Positions 20,179 through 29,435 of a DNA stretch of 36,285 nucleotides are shown here, one piece after another (within the stretch, counting starts at the first letter, position 1; every line of letters begins with the position of its first letter). Source of the stretch: Phycisphaerales bacterium (GTDB lineage: Bacteria; Planctomycetota; Phycisphaerae; Phycisphaerales; SM1A02); the NCBI GenBank assembly GCA_018883105.1, contig VEQS01000005.1, positions 1 through 36,285 of the forward strand. The letters run 5' to 3'. The notes beneath the pieces are model-generated. The model was not told the origin of the DNA. It was given only the letters and a program-made list of their open reading frames with translations, and did no database searches. Made by a program: the position numbers and the translations under genes.

Positions 20179-21378
20179 TCACATCCTGGGGATCTCGACG
20201 AGGCGCGGCCCCTGCGGCACCGTCTTTCCCTGCGGGTTCGACGGGTCGAGCGGGATGAGGACTTCCTCGCCGTTGACCAGGCTCTTCGGGAAGCGGCGCA
20301 TCACCGCGTCGACCTCGGCGGAGTAGAGCGTGCTCTTCGAGTCGTACGCATCGGGGCCGTAGACGCCGACCATGACGGTGCTGATCTTCGAGTAGGAGTC
20401 GTGGAAGTAATACGCCTCCTCGCCGCGGGAGCGCAGCTCGCGGCAGTAGGCCTCTGCGGCCCGCTTCATGTCGCCGTACTTGAGGTCCTCGGAGCCGAAC
20501 GTGCTCCAGGCGGCCACCTGCACGGAATAGACCTGTGCCTTCGGGAAGCGCTGGCGCACGATGCGCAGGTCGTTGGGACCGGGCGGACCCTGGTCGACGT
20601 CGGTGGCGGTGCGCGTGAGCATGGCACGAGGGAAGACGCGCGCACCGCCCTCGACCATCTCCTTCACTGCCTTGAGGCGTGCCTTGGCGGCCGGATCCTC
20701 GGGGCCCGCGAAGCGGCCGGCAAGCACCGAGCTGCCGCGGGCGCCGCTCGAGACGAAGGCGTCGGTGAGCGCGGGGTAGCGGCGCGCGATCTCGTCGCGG
20801 CTGAGGCGCGCGGCCTCGCGGTGGTCGTCGCCGGTGAAGCTCGCGAGGTAGATCGACCACGCACCGCCATCGCCGTTCTCCGCGGCCGCAGCGGCCTGGC
20901 GCCGCGCATCGGCGGTGGCCTGGCGGCGGGCGGCGCTCTCGGCGGCCATGCGCGCGGCCGCCGCACGTTCGGCGTCGCTGGCGGTACGGCGACCGGCGGG
21001 AGGCGTCGACTCGCCGGGCGCGGTGGGCGCAGGTGCCTTCGCCGATGCTGCAGGCGACGGCGGCGCGGCCGCCGGGGCGCCCGCCCGTGCCCGAGCCGGC
21101 GCGCGCGGGGCCGGCTCCGGCTCGAGTTCGTCGCCGGGGTTCATGAGCGCAGCGGTCGGATCGGGATCCGGGGCCGGCGAGGCGGCTGCGGCCGAGCGCT
21201 TCGGGGCGATGCGGGTCGGACCTTGCTTCGACGGAGCCTTCGAGGCGTCCGCCACGGGCGTGGCGGCCGGGGGCGGCTCGGCCTTCGGCGCGCTGTCGCA
21301 GCCGACGAACAGCACGCAGGCCACCGAGAGCGCGGTGAACCCGAAGTCATTGGCATGTTGAGACTTATGGGCCTTCAT
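20179..21378 (-). CDS. Lipoprotein with Pro/Ala-rich linker and two SPOR-like segments
   Basis: Lipobox 'LFVGCDS'; long PAP linker; two related segments 'GAWSIYLASFTGDDHREAARLSRDEI' and 'QVYSVQVAAWSTF...DMKRAAEAYCRELRSRGEEAYYFHDSYSKISTVMVGVYG'. Confidence 0.65.
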   Translation of the reverse strand: MKAHKSQHANDFGFTALSVACVLFVGCDSAPKAEPPPAATPVADASKAPSKQGPTRIAPKRSAAAASPAPDPDPTAALMNPGDELEPEPAPRAPARARAGAPAAAPPSPAASAKAPAPTAPGESTPPAGRRTASDAERAAAARMAAESAARRQATADARRQAAAAAENGDGGAWSIYLASFTGDDHREAARLSRDEIARRYPALTDAFVSSGARGSSVLAGRFAGPEDPAAKARLKAVKEMVEGGARVFPRAMLTRTATDVDQGPPGPNDLRIVRQRFPKAQVYSVQVAAWSTFGSEDLKYGDMKRAAEAYCRELRSRGEEAYYFHDSYSKISTVMVGVYGPDAYDSKSTLYSAEVDAVMRRFPKSLVNGEEVLIPLDPSNPQGKTVPQGPRLVEIPRM

Positions 21379-21548
21379 CGGGGTGGGCTACGATGACTTC
21401 GTGCTCAAGCAATTCGAGCGCGTTTGACGATACCACCCTTCGTGCCGGCGACGTTCGCCGGCGACACGCCTCGCGATGGATCGCGGGCGCGAACGAGACG
21501 CGGTGGTACGTCGAACGGACTGGACCGTTCCACCGGCAGGAGGCTGTG

Positions 21549-21866
21549 ATGAACGACATCGGCCACGTCGGTCCGTCAAGCGGCTTGGGCGCCACCGGCG
21601 CCGCCGCCCGCATCCATGAGGCAAGCGCCGCCTACCGCGCGAACGCGCAGGGCGAGGCCGCCCCGGCGGCACCGCGCTGGGCCGAGGGACGCGACCGCGT
21701 CGAACTGTCGGACCACGCCCGCCACCTCGATGCCATCCGCGCCATGCCCGACGTCCGCATGGCGCGCGTCGAGGCCATCAAGCAGGCCATCGCCGGCGGC
21801 ACCTACGAGTCGCCCGAGAAGCTGCAGGCGGCGATCGAGGGCGTGCTCCGCGACATCTCCGAGTGA
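21549..21866 (+). CDS. flgM: FlgM-like anti-sigma-28 factor
   Basis: 'RDRVELSDHARHLDAIRAMPDVRMARVEAIKQAIAGGTYESPEKLQAAIEGVLRDI' is the FlgM core; SD AGGAGG 21538-21543 before ATG 21549. Confidence 0.8.
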   Translation: MNDIGHVGPSSGLGATGAAARIHEASAAYRANAQGEAAPAAPRWAEGRDRVELSDHARHLDAIRAMPDVRMARVEAIKQAIAGGTYESPEKLQAAIEGVLRDISE

Positions 21867-21910
21867 ACCCGGGCGCGTGCCCGCGCCGCGTTTCGGTATG
21901 ACTCGCGGGC

Positions 21911-24900
21911 ATGACCCGCGCTGAACGCCGTCCGTCCGCACTGGCCCGCCCCGCGATGGCCCTGGTGCTTGCCGCCGCCACCGTGTGGCCCGTGGCCGCC
22001 CAGGAACCGCCGCCGGCGGCGATGCGCCCCGTGGACGTGCGGCGCGATGCGCTCGTGAACGTCGCGATCGTCGTCACGCCCGGCGAGCGGCTCGCCGACG
22101 GCGTGGTGGTCATGAAGGACGGATGGATCGAGCGCGTGGGGGCGCGCGGTGCGGTCGAGATCCCGGCCGGGACGACGGTGCACGACGGCGCCGGTGCCAC
22201 GGTGTATGCCGGCTTCATCGACGCATGCGTGCGGGTGGACAGCGCGGCGGCGGCTCGCGCCGCGGCGGCCGAGGCAGGGGCGCACTGGAACACGCGCGTC
22301 ACGCCGCAGGTGCGCGCGGCCGACCTGCCGGCGCTGACGACCGACCAGCGCAAGGCGCTGCGCGACGTGGGGTTCACGGCCGCGGCCGTTCGGCCGGATG
22401 CCGGCATCTTCCGCGGGTCCTCGCAGGTGGTGCTCCTGGGCGAAGACCCGCGTGCGGCCCGGTGCGTGCAGCCGGATGCGGGCATGGACGTGGCGTTCGA
22501 GACTTCCGGAGGCCGGCCCGGTGCCGAGGAGGACCCCGAGGCCTGGAACCGCGCCACGTACCCCGGTGCGCTCATCGGCGCCGTGGCCCTGGTGCGGCAG
22601 ACGTTCGCGGATGCGGCGTGGTACGCGACGGCCACCGAGACGTGGCGCGCGCACCCCGCGGGGAACACGCCGCCCGTCCAGTCGAATGCGCTGGCGGCGC
22701 TCGCCCCGACGGTGCGCGGGACACAGCGCGCCTGGTTCGACGCGGCGGACGAGCGCATGCTGCTGCGAGCCGATGCGGTGGCGCGCGAGCACGGGCTCGA
22801 TGCCGCGATCGTCGGCAGCGGGCGCGAGTACCGCCTCCTCGAGGCCGTCAAGGCCACCGGCCGGCCGGTGGTGGTGCCGATGGACTTCCCGCGGACGCCG
22901 GACGTGAGCACGCCGCGCGCGATCGACGCCGTGCCGCTCCGTGACCTCGCGCACTGGGCGCTGGCGCCCACGAACCTGGCCACGCTGCTGCGCGCGGGTG
23001 TTCCCGCGGCGGCGAGCACGGTGCGGCTCAAGGACGCCGGGGCGTTCGCGAAGGCGGCGCGCCGTGCGCTCGATGCGGGCACAACGCCCGACGAGATGCT
23101 CGCCGCGCTCACGGTGCATCCGGCCCGGATGCTGGGCATTGATTCGATTGCGGGCGAGGTGCGCGCCGGTCGGCTGGCGAACCTCGTGGTGGTGGACGGG
23201 TCGCTCTTCGGCGAGGACGCCAAGGTGCGCGAGACCTGGATCGCCGGCCTCCGGCACGAGGTGGAGCCGCGCAGCAAGTTCCCGATGAAGGGGACGTATG
23301 CGCTGCGTGGGGCAAGCGGTGGGTGGGCGGTGACCGCGGGCCCGACGTCAATCGTCGTCGATCCGGATGCCCGGTCGATCTCGTTCAAGGGACCGAAGCG
23401 CGACGAGGCGGCGGACGCGAAGGCCGACAGTGGGACGACGAAGGACGGCGATGGCGCCGCAAAGGAAGCGATTGCGGCCGAGGCGGCGAAGGACGGCCGC
23501 GGCCGCGGCGAGCCCACGACACGCGCCGACGGCGCGAACTTCGACGAGGCGAGGGCCGGATTCACGGTGGAGGGCAAGCCCTTCGGCGCCGACGTTCCGC
23601 TTCGCGGCACGCTGGTGGCCACGAGGAACGGCGCGGATCTGGCGCTTGCCCGCCCGGACGGCACGTCCGTCCACTGGAGCATCGTGTCCACCGACCGCAC
23701 GGGCGACGTGCCGGATCCGCGCAAGGAGCGCGAGCGACGCATCGCCGAGGGCGGCGGCACGCCGCCGGCCGATCCGGCCGCGGCCCGCGAGAAGGCGGCG
23801 GCCGTGATCGCGGCGATCCCGCGGACGGTGCCGCTTGCGGACTTCGGCGTGGCGACGCGCTTCGCGCCGGCGTGCGTGCTCGTCGAGGGCGCGACGGTGT
23901 GGACCGCGGCGGAGGCGGGCATCGTGCCCGACTGCGACGTGCTGGTGCGCGGGGGAAAGATCGCCGCGGTGGGCGCGGGACTGCGCGCGAAGCTCACCCC
24001 CGATGAACTGAAGTCCGCGCACGTGATCGACGGGCGGGGCCTGCACGTCACGCCCGGGCTCGTCGACTGCCACAGCCACACGGGAATCGACGGCGGCGTC
24101 AACGAATGGACGCAGAACGTCACCGCCGAGGTGCGCATCCAGGATGCGGTGAACGGCGAGGACGTCGACTGGTACCGCCAGCTTGCCGGCGGACTGACCG
24201 CGGCCAACCAGCTGCACGGCAGCGCCAACCCGATCGGCGGGCAGAACTCGGTGGTCAAGCTGCGCTGGGGCGAGCCGTCGACTGCGTTCCCGGTGCAGGG
24301 CGCGATCCCCGGCATCAAGTTCGCGCTCGGCGAGAACGTGGTGCGCAGCAAGAAGCGCTACCCGAGCTCGCGCCTGGGCGTCGAGACCCTGATCCGCGAC
24401 CGCTTCCAGGCCGCGCGCGAGTGGCGCGCCGCGCACGCGCGATGGGCCGCGCTGCCCGAGGCGGAGCGCGCGCGCACGATGCCGCCGGGGCCTGACCTCG
24501 AACTGGAGGCGCTCGCCGAGATCCTGGAGAGGAAGCGGCTGGTGCACTGCCACAGCTACCGCCAGGACGAGATCTCCATGCTGCTGCGGATCGCCGACGA
24601 CTTCGGCTTCACCGTGGGAACGCTGCAGCACGTGCTGGAGGGATACAAGGTTGCCGACGACATCGCGCGCCACGGCGCGGGTGCCTCGAGCTTCAGCGAC
24701 TGGTGGGCGTACAAGGTCGAGGTGATGGATGCGATCCCGTGGAACGGCCAGATGCTGTGGAAGGCCGGCGTGGTCACCAGCTTCAACTCCGACAGCGACG
24801 AGCTGGCCCGGCGGATGAACACCGAGGCCGCGAAGGGCGTGCGCTACGGCGCGATGCCGCGCGAGGAAGCGATCAAGCTTGTCACCATCAACCCGGCGAA

Positions 24901-25381
24901 GCAGCTCCGCATCGACGGCATGACCGGCTCGCTCGAACCCGGCAAGGACGCGGACTTCGCGGTGTGGAGCGCCGACCCCCTCAGCGTGTACGCACGCTGC
25001 CAGCAGACGTGGGTGGACGGCGTGCGCCGCTTCGACGTGGCCGAGGATGCGGCGATGCGTGCGCGCGATGCCGCGACGCGTGCGCGGCTGGTGGAACTTG
25101 CCATGGGCGAGTGGGGCAAGGATGGCGCGGGAAGCGACGGCGGCGGCGGCACGCGCGGCCGGCGGGGCGGTGCGCCGGGCGGCGGTCCGCCGCCGGTCGA
25201 CGGCATGCGCTCGGGCAGCCTGCTTGTCCGCATGCTGGGCACGCGCGCCGACGTCCTGATGGACCAGGTGCGTTCGGGCATCGATCCGTCGGCCATCCGG
25301 CCCGGCGAGTGCGGATGCGACCGGATGGACTCGTGGAACGCGATCTTCGAGGAAACCCTCGGCGAAGGAGGTGCACGATGA
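21911..25381 (+). CDS. Large exported amidohydrolase-superfamily protein: degenerate N-terminal domain + HxH-containing C-terminal domain
   Basis: Signal peptide; N-terminal half ends in 'MLAALTVHPARMLGIDSIAGEVRAGRLANLVVVDG' but has 'VYAGFIDACVRVDS' where HxH is expected; C-terminal half 'HVTPGLVDCHSHTGIDGG', 'LVHCHSYRQDEI', 'VVTSFNSDSDELARRMNTEAAKGV', 'ITINPAKQLRIDG..TGSLEPGKDADFAVW'-type motifs. Confidence 0.85.
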   Translation: MTRAERRPSALARPAMALVLAAATVWPVAAQEPPPAAMRPVDVRRDALVNVAIVVTPGERLADGVVVMKDGWIERVGARGAVEIPAGTTVHDGAGATVYAGFIDACVRVDSAAAARAAAAEAGAHWNTRVTPQVRAADLPALTTDQRKALRDVGFTAAAVRPDAGIFRGSSQVVLLGEDPRAARCVQPDAGMDVAFETSGGRPGAEEDPEAWNRATYPGALIGAVALVRQTFADAAWYATATETWRAHPAGNTPPVQSNALAALAPTVRGTQRAWFDAADERMLLRADAVAREHGLDAAIVGSGREYRLLEAVKATGRPVVVPMDFPRTPDVSTPRAIDAVPLRDLAHWALAPTNLATLLRAGVPAAASTVRLKDAGAFAKAARRALDAGTTPDEMLAALTVHPARMLGIDSIAGEVRAGRLANLVVVDGSLFGEDAKVRETWIAGLRHEVEPRSKFPMKGTYALRGASGGWAVTAGPTSIVVDPDARSISFKGPKRDEAADAKADSGTTKDGDGAAKEAIAAEAAKDGRGRGEPTTRADGANFDEARAGFTVEGKPFGADVPLRGTLVATRNGADLALARPDGTSVHWSIVSTDRTGDVPDPRKERERRIAEGGGTPPADPAAAREKAAAVIAAIPRTVPLADFGVATRFAPACVLVEGATVWTAAEAGIVPDCDVLVRGGKIAAVGAGLRAKLTPDELKSAHVIDGRGLHVTPGLVDCHSHTGIDGGVNEWTQNVTAEVRIQDAVNGEDVDWYRQLAGGLTAANQLHGSANPIGGQNSVVKLRWGEPSTAFPVQGAIPGIKFALGENVVRSKKRYPSSRLGVETLIRDRFQAAREWRAAHARWAALPEAERARTMPPGPDLELEALAEILERKRLVHCHSYRQDEISMLLRIADDFGFTVGTLQHVLEGYKVADDIARHGAGASSFSDWWAYKVEVMDAIPWNGQMLWKAGVVTSFNSDSDELARRMNTEAAKGVRYGAMPREEAIKLVTINPAKQLRIDGMTGSLEPGKDADFAVWSADPLSVYARCQQTWVDGVRRFDVAEDAAMRARDAATRARLVELAMGEWGKDGAGSDGGGGTRGRRGGAPGGGPPPVDGMRSGSLLVRMLGTRADVLMDQVRSGIDPSAIRPGECGCDRMDSWNAIFEETLGEGGAR

Positions 25382-26769
25382 AGTCGATCGGAATGAATCT
25401 CGCGGCCGCGATGGCGGCCGCATGCATGGCGTTGCCGACGCATGCGCAGTCGACCGAGATCCCCGCCCCGCCCCAGCGCACGCAGGTGGTGCTGCGCAAC
25501 GTCGCGGTCCATACGGCCGTGCCGGGTGCGTCGGCGATCGCCAAGGGCTGGGTCGTGTTCGATGACGGCAAGGTGCTCGCCGTGGGCGCCGAGCCGATGC
25601 CTGCCGGCACCGCGAAGCCGGATGCAGACGTGATCGATGCCGCCGGGCACGTGGTGACGCCAGGCCTCTGGGCGAGTGCCACCACGCTCGGGCTCGTCGA
25701 GACCCTGCAGGTGGAAGCCACCGACGACACGCGCGAGTTCGGCGACTTCCGCGCGGAGATCCACGCTGCCACCGCCACCAACCCGGACAGCGACCTGCCG
25801 CCCGTGGCGCGCAACGCGGGCATCCTGATGGCGCACACGTTTCCGTCGGGAGGCGTGGTCGCCGGCCACGCGAGCGCCATGCGGCTCGACGGCTGGACCG
25901 CCCTGGAGCGCACCGTGCGCCCGGCCGCGGGCCTGATCGTCCGCTGGCCCATGATGGAGCCGGTGCAGGCGCGGTGGGCGAAGTCGTCCGACGAACAGCG
26001 CAAGGACCGCGACAGGCGCCTGGCCGAGATCGACCGCTTCTTCGACGCGGCCGAGGCCTACCTGCGCGCGCGCGGCGCGGATGCGTCCATCGACAAGGAC
26101 GCACGCTACGAGTCCGTCGCCGACGTGGTGGCGGGCCGCGAGCCCGTCCTGATCGACGCCAACTGGCCGGGGCAGATCGAGGCGGGCGTGCTCTGGGCGG
26201 TGCGGCGCAACTACCGCCCGGTGATCGTGGGAGGCCTGGGTGCGCTCGAGGTGGCCGGGCTCCTGAAGGACCACAACGTTCCGGTGGTGGTGACGGGCGT
26301 GAACCGCCTGCCGCTGCGCGAGCAGGACCACTACGCGTCGGTGTACGAGCTTCCGGTGCGCCTGATGGCCGCGGGCCTGCAGTGCTCGCTCGCCTCGGGC
26401 GACGAGCCCGCGCACGAGCGATCGCTTCCGGCGCAGGCCGGGCGTGCCGCGGCGCATGCGCCGGCGGGCATGATGGCCGACGTGCATGCGGCGATGCTCG
26501 GCGCGGTGACGCGCGTGCCGGCCTCGATCGCCGGCGTCGGCGACCGCTACGGCACCATCGAGCCCGGCAAGAGCGCGACCATCGTCCTGTGGACGGGCGA
26601 TCCGTTCGAGGTGACCTCGAGCGTGCGCCGCGCGTGGATCGACGGCGGAGAGGTGGACCTGAACGACCGGCACAAGCGGATGCGCGCCAAGTACCTCGAG
26701 AAGGACCTGCAGCGCGCGCCGACCGCACCCGACGAGGAGCCGGAACCGGCCGCAGCGCCGAAGAAGTGA
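25378..26769 (+). CDS. Exported amidohydrolase-superfamily protein lacking the HxH motif
   Basis: 'VVTPGLWASATTLGLVE', 'GVVAGHASAMRLDGWT', 'AMLGAVTRVPASIAGVGDRYGTIEPGKSATIVLWTGDPFE'; ATGA overlap with the upstream gene. Confidence 0.85.
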   Translation: MKSIGMNLAAAMAAACMALPTHAQSTEIPAPPQRTQVVLRNVAVHTAVPGASAIAKGWVVFDDGKVLAVGAEPMPAGTAKPDADVIDAAGHVVTPGLWASATTLGLVETLQVEATDDTREFGDFRAEIHAATATNPDSDLPPVARNAGILMAHTFPSGGVVAGHASAMRLDGWTALERTVRPAAGLIVRWPMMEPVQARWAKSSDEQRKDRDRRLAEIDRFFDAAEAYLRARGADASIDKDARYESVADVVAGREPVLIDANWPGQIEAGVLWAVRRNYRPVIVGGLGALEVAGLLKDHNVPVVVTGVNRLPLREQDHYASVYELPVRLMAAGLQCSLASGDEPAHERSLPAQAGRAAAHAPAGMMADVHAAMLGAVTRVPASIAGVGDRYGTIEPGKSATIVLWTGDPFEVTSSVRRAWIDGGEVDLNDRHKRMRAKYLEKDLQRAPTAPDEEPEPAAAPKK

Positions 26770-26800
26770 TGCCGGCGGCCGGGCGCGTAGAGTGCGGCCG

Positions 26801-28243
26801 ATGACCGACGGAACGGATTTTGCCGCGCTGGGCGTGCCCGCACTGCTCTGCGGATCGCTCGCCCGGATGGGCGCCGCCTCGCCGACCCCCGCGCAGCGTG
26901 CGGCCATCCCTGCCGCGGCACGCGGCGGCGACATCGCCGTGGTGGCCGCCACCGGGACCGGCAAGACGCTCGCCTACCTGGTGCCGGTGGCCATGCGCCT
27001 GCTGGCCGACCCGCCGCCGCGCATGCGTGGCCGACCGGTGGACCCGCGCCGCCGGCTGCGAGCGCTGGTGCTCTGCCCCACGCGCGAGCTGGCCCAGCAG
27101 GTGGCGAAGGAGGCCGAGCGGCTCTTCCGCGGCACGGTGCTGCGTGCGACGGCGGTGTACGGCAAGAGCGCACTGGCCCCGCAGCGCGAGCGCGTCGAGG
27201 ACGGGATCGACCTGCTGGTGGGGACGCCCGGCCGCGTGCGCGAGCTGTGCGAGCTTGACGTGCTGTCGCTTGCCTTCGTGCAGCAGTGCGTGCTTGACGA
27301 GGCCGACCGCATGCTCGACATGGGCTTCCTGCCGCAGGCCAAGGAGATCCTCTCGCGGGCGCCGGAGTCGCGGCAGCTCCTCTTCTTCACCGCCACGATG
27401 CCCCGCCCCGTGGAGACCGTGGTCGAGGAGATGCTGCGTGCGCCGCAGCGGATCGACCTCGTCGGCCGCGAGCGGGCGCGGGTGGAGGGCACGCCCGAAC
27501 GGCGCACCGACCTCGGCCAGCACCTCTTCGACCTGCCCGACGAGGCGAAGACCGCGGTGACGGTGGCGCTCGTGAAGGACGGCAAGCGCCGCGGCGTGAT
27601 GGTGTTCTGCCGCACTCGGCGGCGCGCCGGCTGGGTGGCGGGGGCGCTGCGGCGGCACGCCGTGCGCACGGTGCTCATCCACGGCGACCGCAGCCAGCGC
27701 CAGCGCCAGGAAGCGCTCGAGGCGTTCGCGGCGGGCCACGCCGACGTGGTGGTGGCGACCGACGTGGCCGCGCGCGGGCTGCACGTGCCGGCCGCGCGCA
27801 CGGTGGTCAACTACGACGTTCCCCTGCTGCCCGAGGAGTACGTGCACCGCGTGGGCCGCGCGGGCCATGGCGGCGGCACTGCGGAGGCTTTCACGTTCCG
27901 CTGCCCGTCCGACCGCGAGCGCTGGTCGCAGGTCGAGGGCGCCATGCGCGTGAAGCTCGAGCCGTCCGCCCCGCCGGCGCACCGCGAGTACCTGCGCATG
28001 CAGGACCGGGTGGCGCCCGATGCGGAGGCGCCGAGAGCCCCCGGACGCGGGACGGGAAGGCCGGCACGCGCGCAGCGCACGAAGGAGCCGAGGCTGGCGG
28101 ACATGATCAAGCGCACCCCGAAGCGCCCGCGGCGCGGCAAGAGTGCCGGGGTCGGACCGGGGGCCGCCGGGCGCGGCACGCAGCGCAAGCAGCCCATCGC
28201 CAAGGGCCAGAAGCCCGGGCGCGGCGTGCGGCGCGGCGCATGA
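26801..28243 (+). CDS. DEAD-box RNA helicase with basic C-terminal extension
   Basis: 'AATGTGKT', 'PTRELAQQV', 'TPGR', 'DEADRMLDMGF', 'FTAT', 'ATDVAARGLHVP', 'YVHRVGRAGHGG'; Arg/Lys-rich tail. Confidence 0.95.
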   Translation: MTDGTDFAALGVPALLCGSLARMGAASPTPAQRAAIPAAARGGDIAVVAATGTGKTLAYLVPVAMRLLADPPPRMRGRPVDPRRRLRALVLCPTRELAQQVAKEAERLFRGTVLRATAVYGKSALAPQRERVEDGIDLLVGTPGRVRELCELDVLSLAFVQQCVLDEADRMLDMGFLPQAKEILSRAPESRQLLFFTATMPRPVETVVEEMLRAPQRIDLVGRERARVEGTPERRTDLGQHLFDLPDEAKTAVTVALVKDGKRRGVMVFCRTRRRAGWVAGALRRHAVRTVLIHGDRSQRQRQEALEAFAAGHADVVVATDVAARGLHVPAARTVVNYDVPLLPEEYVHRVGRAGHGGGTAEAFTFRCPSDRERWSQVEGAMRVKLEPSAPPAHREYLRMQDRVAPDAEAPRAPGRGTGRPARAQRTKEPRLADMIKRTPKRPRRGKSAGVGPGAAGRGTQRKQPIAKGQKPGRGVRRGA

Positions 28244-28256
28244 GGTTTCGTGCGGT

Positions 28257-28499
28257 TCACTCCGCCGGAAGCTGCGGCACCAGGAACTGCACGATCGCCG
28301 CAAGCGCGACGAACATGCCGATCATCGCAAGGATCACCTGCGCGGACATCCGCGTGACGGCGCCCCAGTAGCCGCGCATGTCGTCCTGCCGCACGGCCTT
28401 CCAGGCCATGCAGATGAGGATCGACATCGGAACCATGAGGAGCCACCACCACCGCGAGGTTGCCGGAGCGGGCGAGAGGAACGGGATCCACGCGGACAT
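28257..28499 (-). CDS. Small (80 aa) membrane protein, hypothetical
   Basis: Two hydrophobic stretches 'WWWLLMVPMSILICMAW' and 'VILAMIGMFVALAAIVQFLVP'; fits the gap between neighbouring CDS. Confidence 0.6.
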   Translation of the reverse strand: MSAWIPFLSPAPATSRWWWLLMVPMSILICMAWKAVRQDDMRGYWGAVTRMSAQVILAMIGMFVALAAIVQFLVPQLPAE

Positions 28500-28508
28500 G
28501 CACGGATC

Positions 28509-29417
28509 CTACGGCTCGGTCCGCAGCCCGTAGACGTCGCGGTCCGGCTCGGCCGGCTGGCCGAAGCGCGCGAACGCTCCCGTCCACCCGAGGGCGAGGA
28601 CAAGCGCCAAGAGCGCCAGGAGCGTCGGCACCGCGATGACCGCGAGCGCACGCGCGCGCGGCGACCCCCACGCGAAGCCGCGGACGGCAAGCCCGGCCGG
28701 GGCGCAGGCGAGGAGCGCCCACGACCACCACGGGAACCCGCTCTCGTCGTAGCCCAGCCCCAGGAAGCACAGCACCCCGAGCGCGCAGGCGCTCGCCGCC
28801 GTCGATGCGCCGTCGGGACGCAGCCGCGGCATCCACGGCGAGATGAGCGCAAGCATGGATGCCGCCGCGGAGAGCGAGGCGATCACGAAGGAGAGCTTCG
28901 CGAAGCCGGAGAGGAGCGCCATGGCGCTCGCGATGCCGAAGACCAGCCACCATGCGACGTGCTCGGACGCGCCGGCGGATTCGCGCGTGCCTCGCGCGGA
29001 TGATGCCGCGAAGGACGCCGCACCGACGATTGCCGCCGCGAGGAGGCGCCCACCTGGATCGGCGTACCCGGGTGGCACGACCACCGACAGCGCCAGGAAC
29101 GCCGGAAGCACCGACCGCACCACCGCCGGCGCGGGCGCCAGCGCGACCGTGGAGAGTGCCGCAAGCGACAGTGCCACCCATGTCCAGTTGAACGCGACCG
29201 CGGGCGGCCACGACAGGCCGGCCGCTCCTTCCTGCTGGGCATAGGACAGCACGGCGGGAAGCGCGGCCGCAAGCGGAAGCCACGTGAACCCGGTTGCGGT
29301 GGACCGGACGGGCGAACGACGCGCCGATCGCCCCGCCACCGCCGCCAGGACGGCGATCATGAAGTACGCCTGCGCCGCCGGCAGCAGGACGGCGCGCAGG
29401 ACGAGGTCAGCTTCCAT
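28509..29417 (-). CDS. Multi-pass membrane protein, hypothetical
   Basis: Multiple hydrophobic segments across 302 aa; occupies the gap between well-supported genes on the same strand. Confidence 0.65.
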   Translation of the reverse strand: MEADLVLRAVLLPAAQAYFMIAVLAAVAGRSARRSPVRSTATGFTWLPLAAALPAVLSYAQQEGAAGLSWPPAVAFNWTWVALSLAALSTVALAPAPAVVRSVLPAFLALSVVVPPGYADPGGRLLAAAIVGAASFAASSARGTRESAGASEHVAWWLVFGIASAMALLSGFAKLSFVIASLSAAASMLALISPWMPRLRPDGASTAASACALGVLCFLGLGYDESGFPWWSWALLACAPAGLAVRGFAWGSPRARALAVIAVPTLLALLALVLALGWTGAFARFGQPAEPDRDVYGLRTEP

Positions 29418-29435
29418 GGCGACCCCGCTCGGGCG

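Noticed and set aside
21778-24351. 857-aa minus-strand Ser/Ala/Arg-rich ORF
   Set aside because: Antisense shadow of the amidohydrolase gene; low-complexity composition.
23348-28303. 1651-aa minus-strand ORF antisense to amidohydrolase and helicase genes
   Set aside because: Arg/His/Pro/Ala-biased, no recognisable domain, exactly antisense to well-supported CDS; a by-product of high GC at codon position 3.
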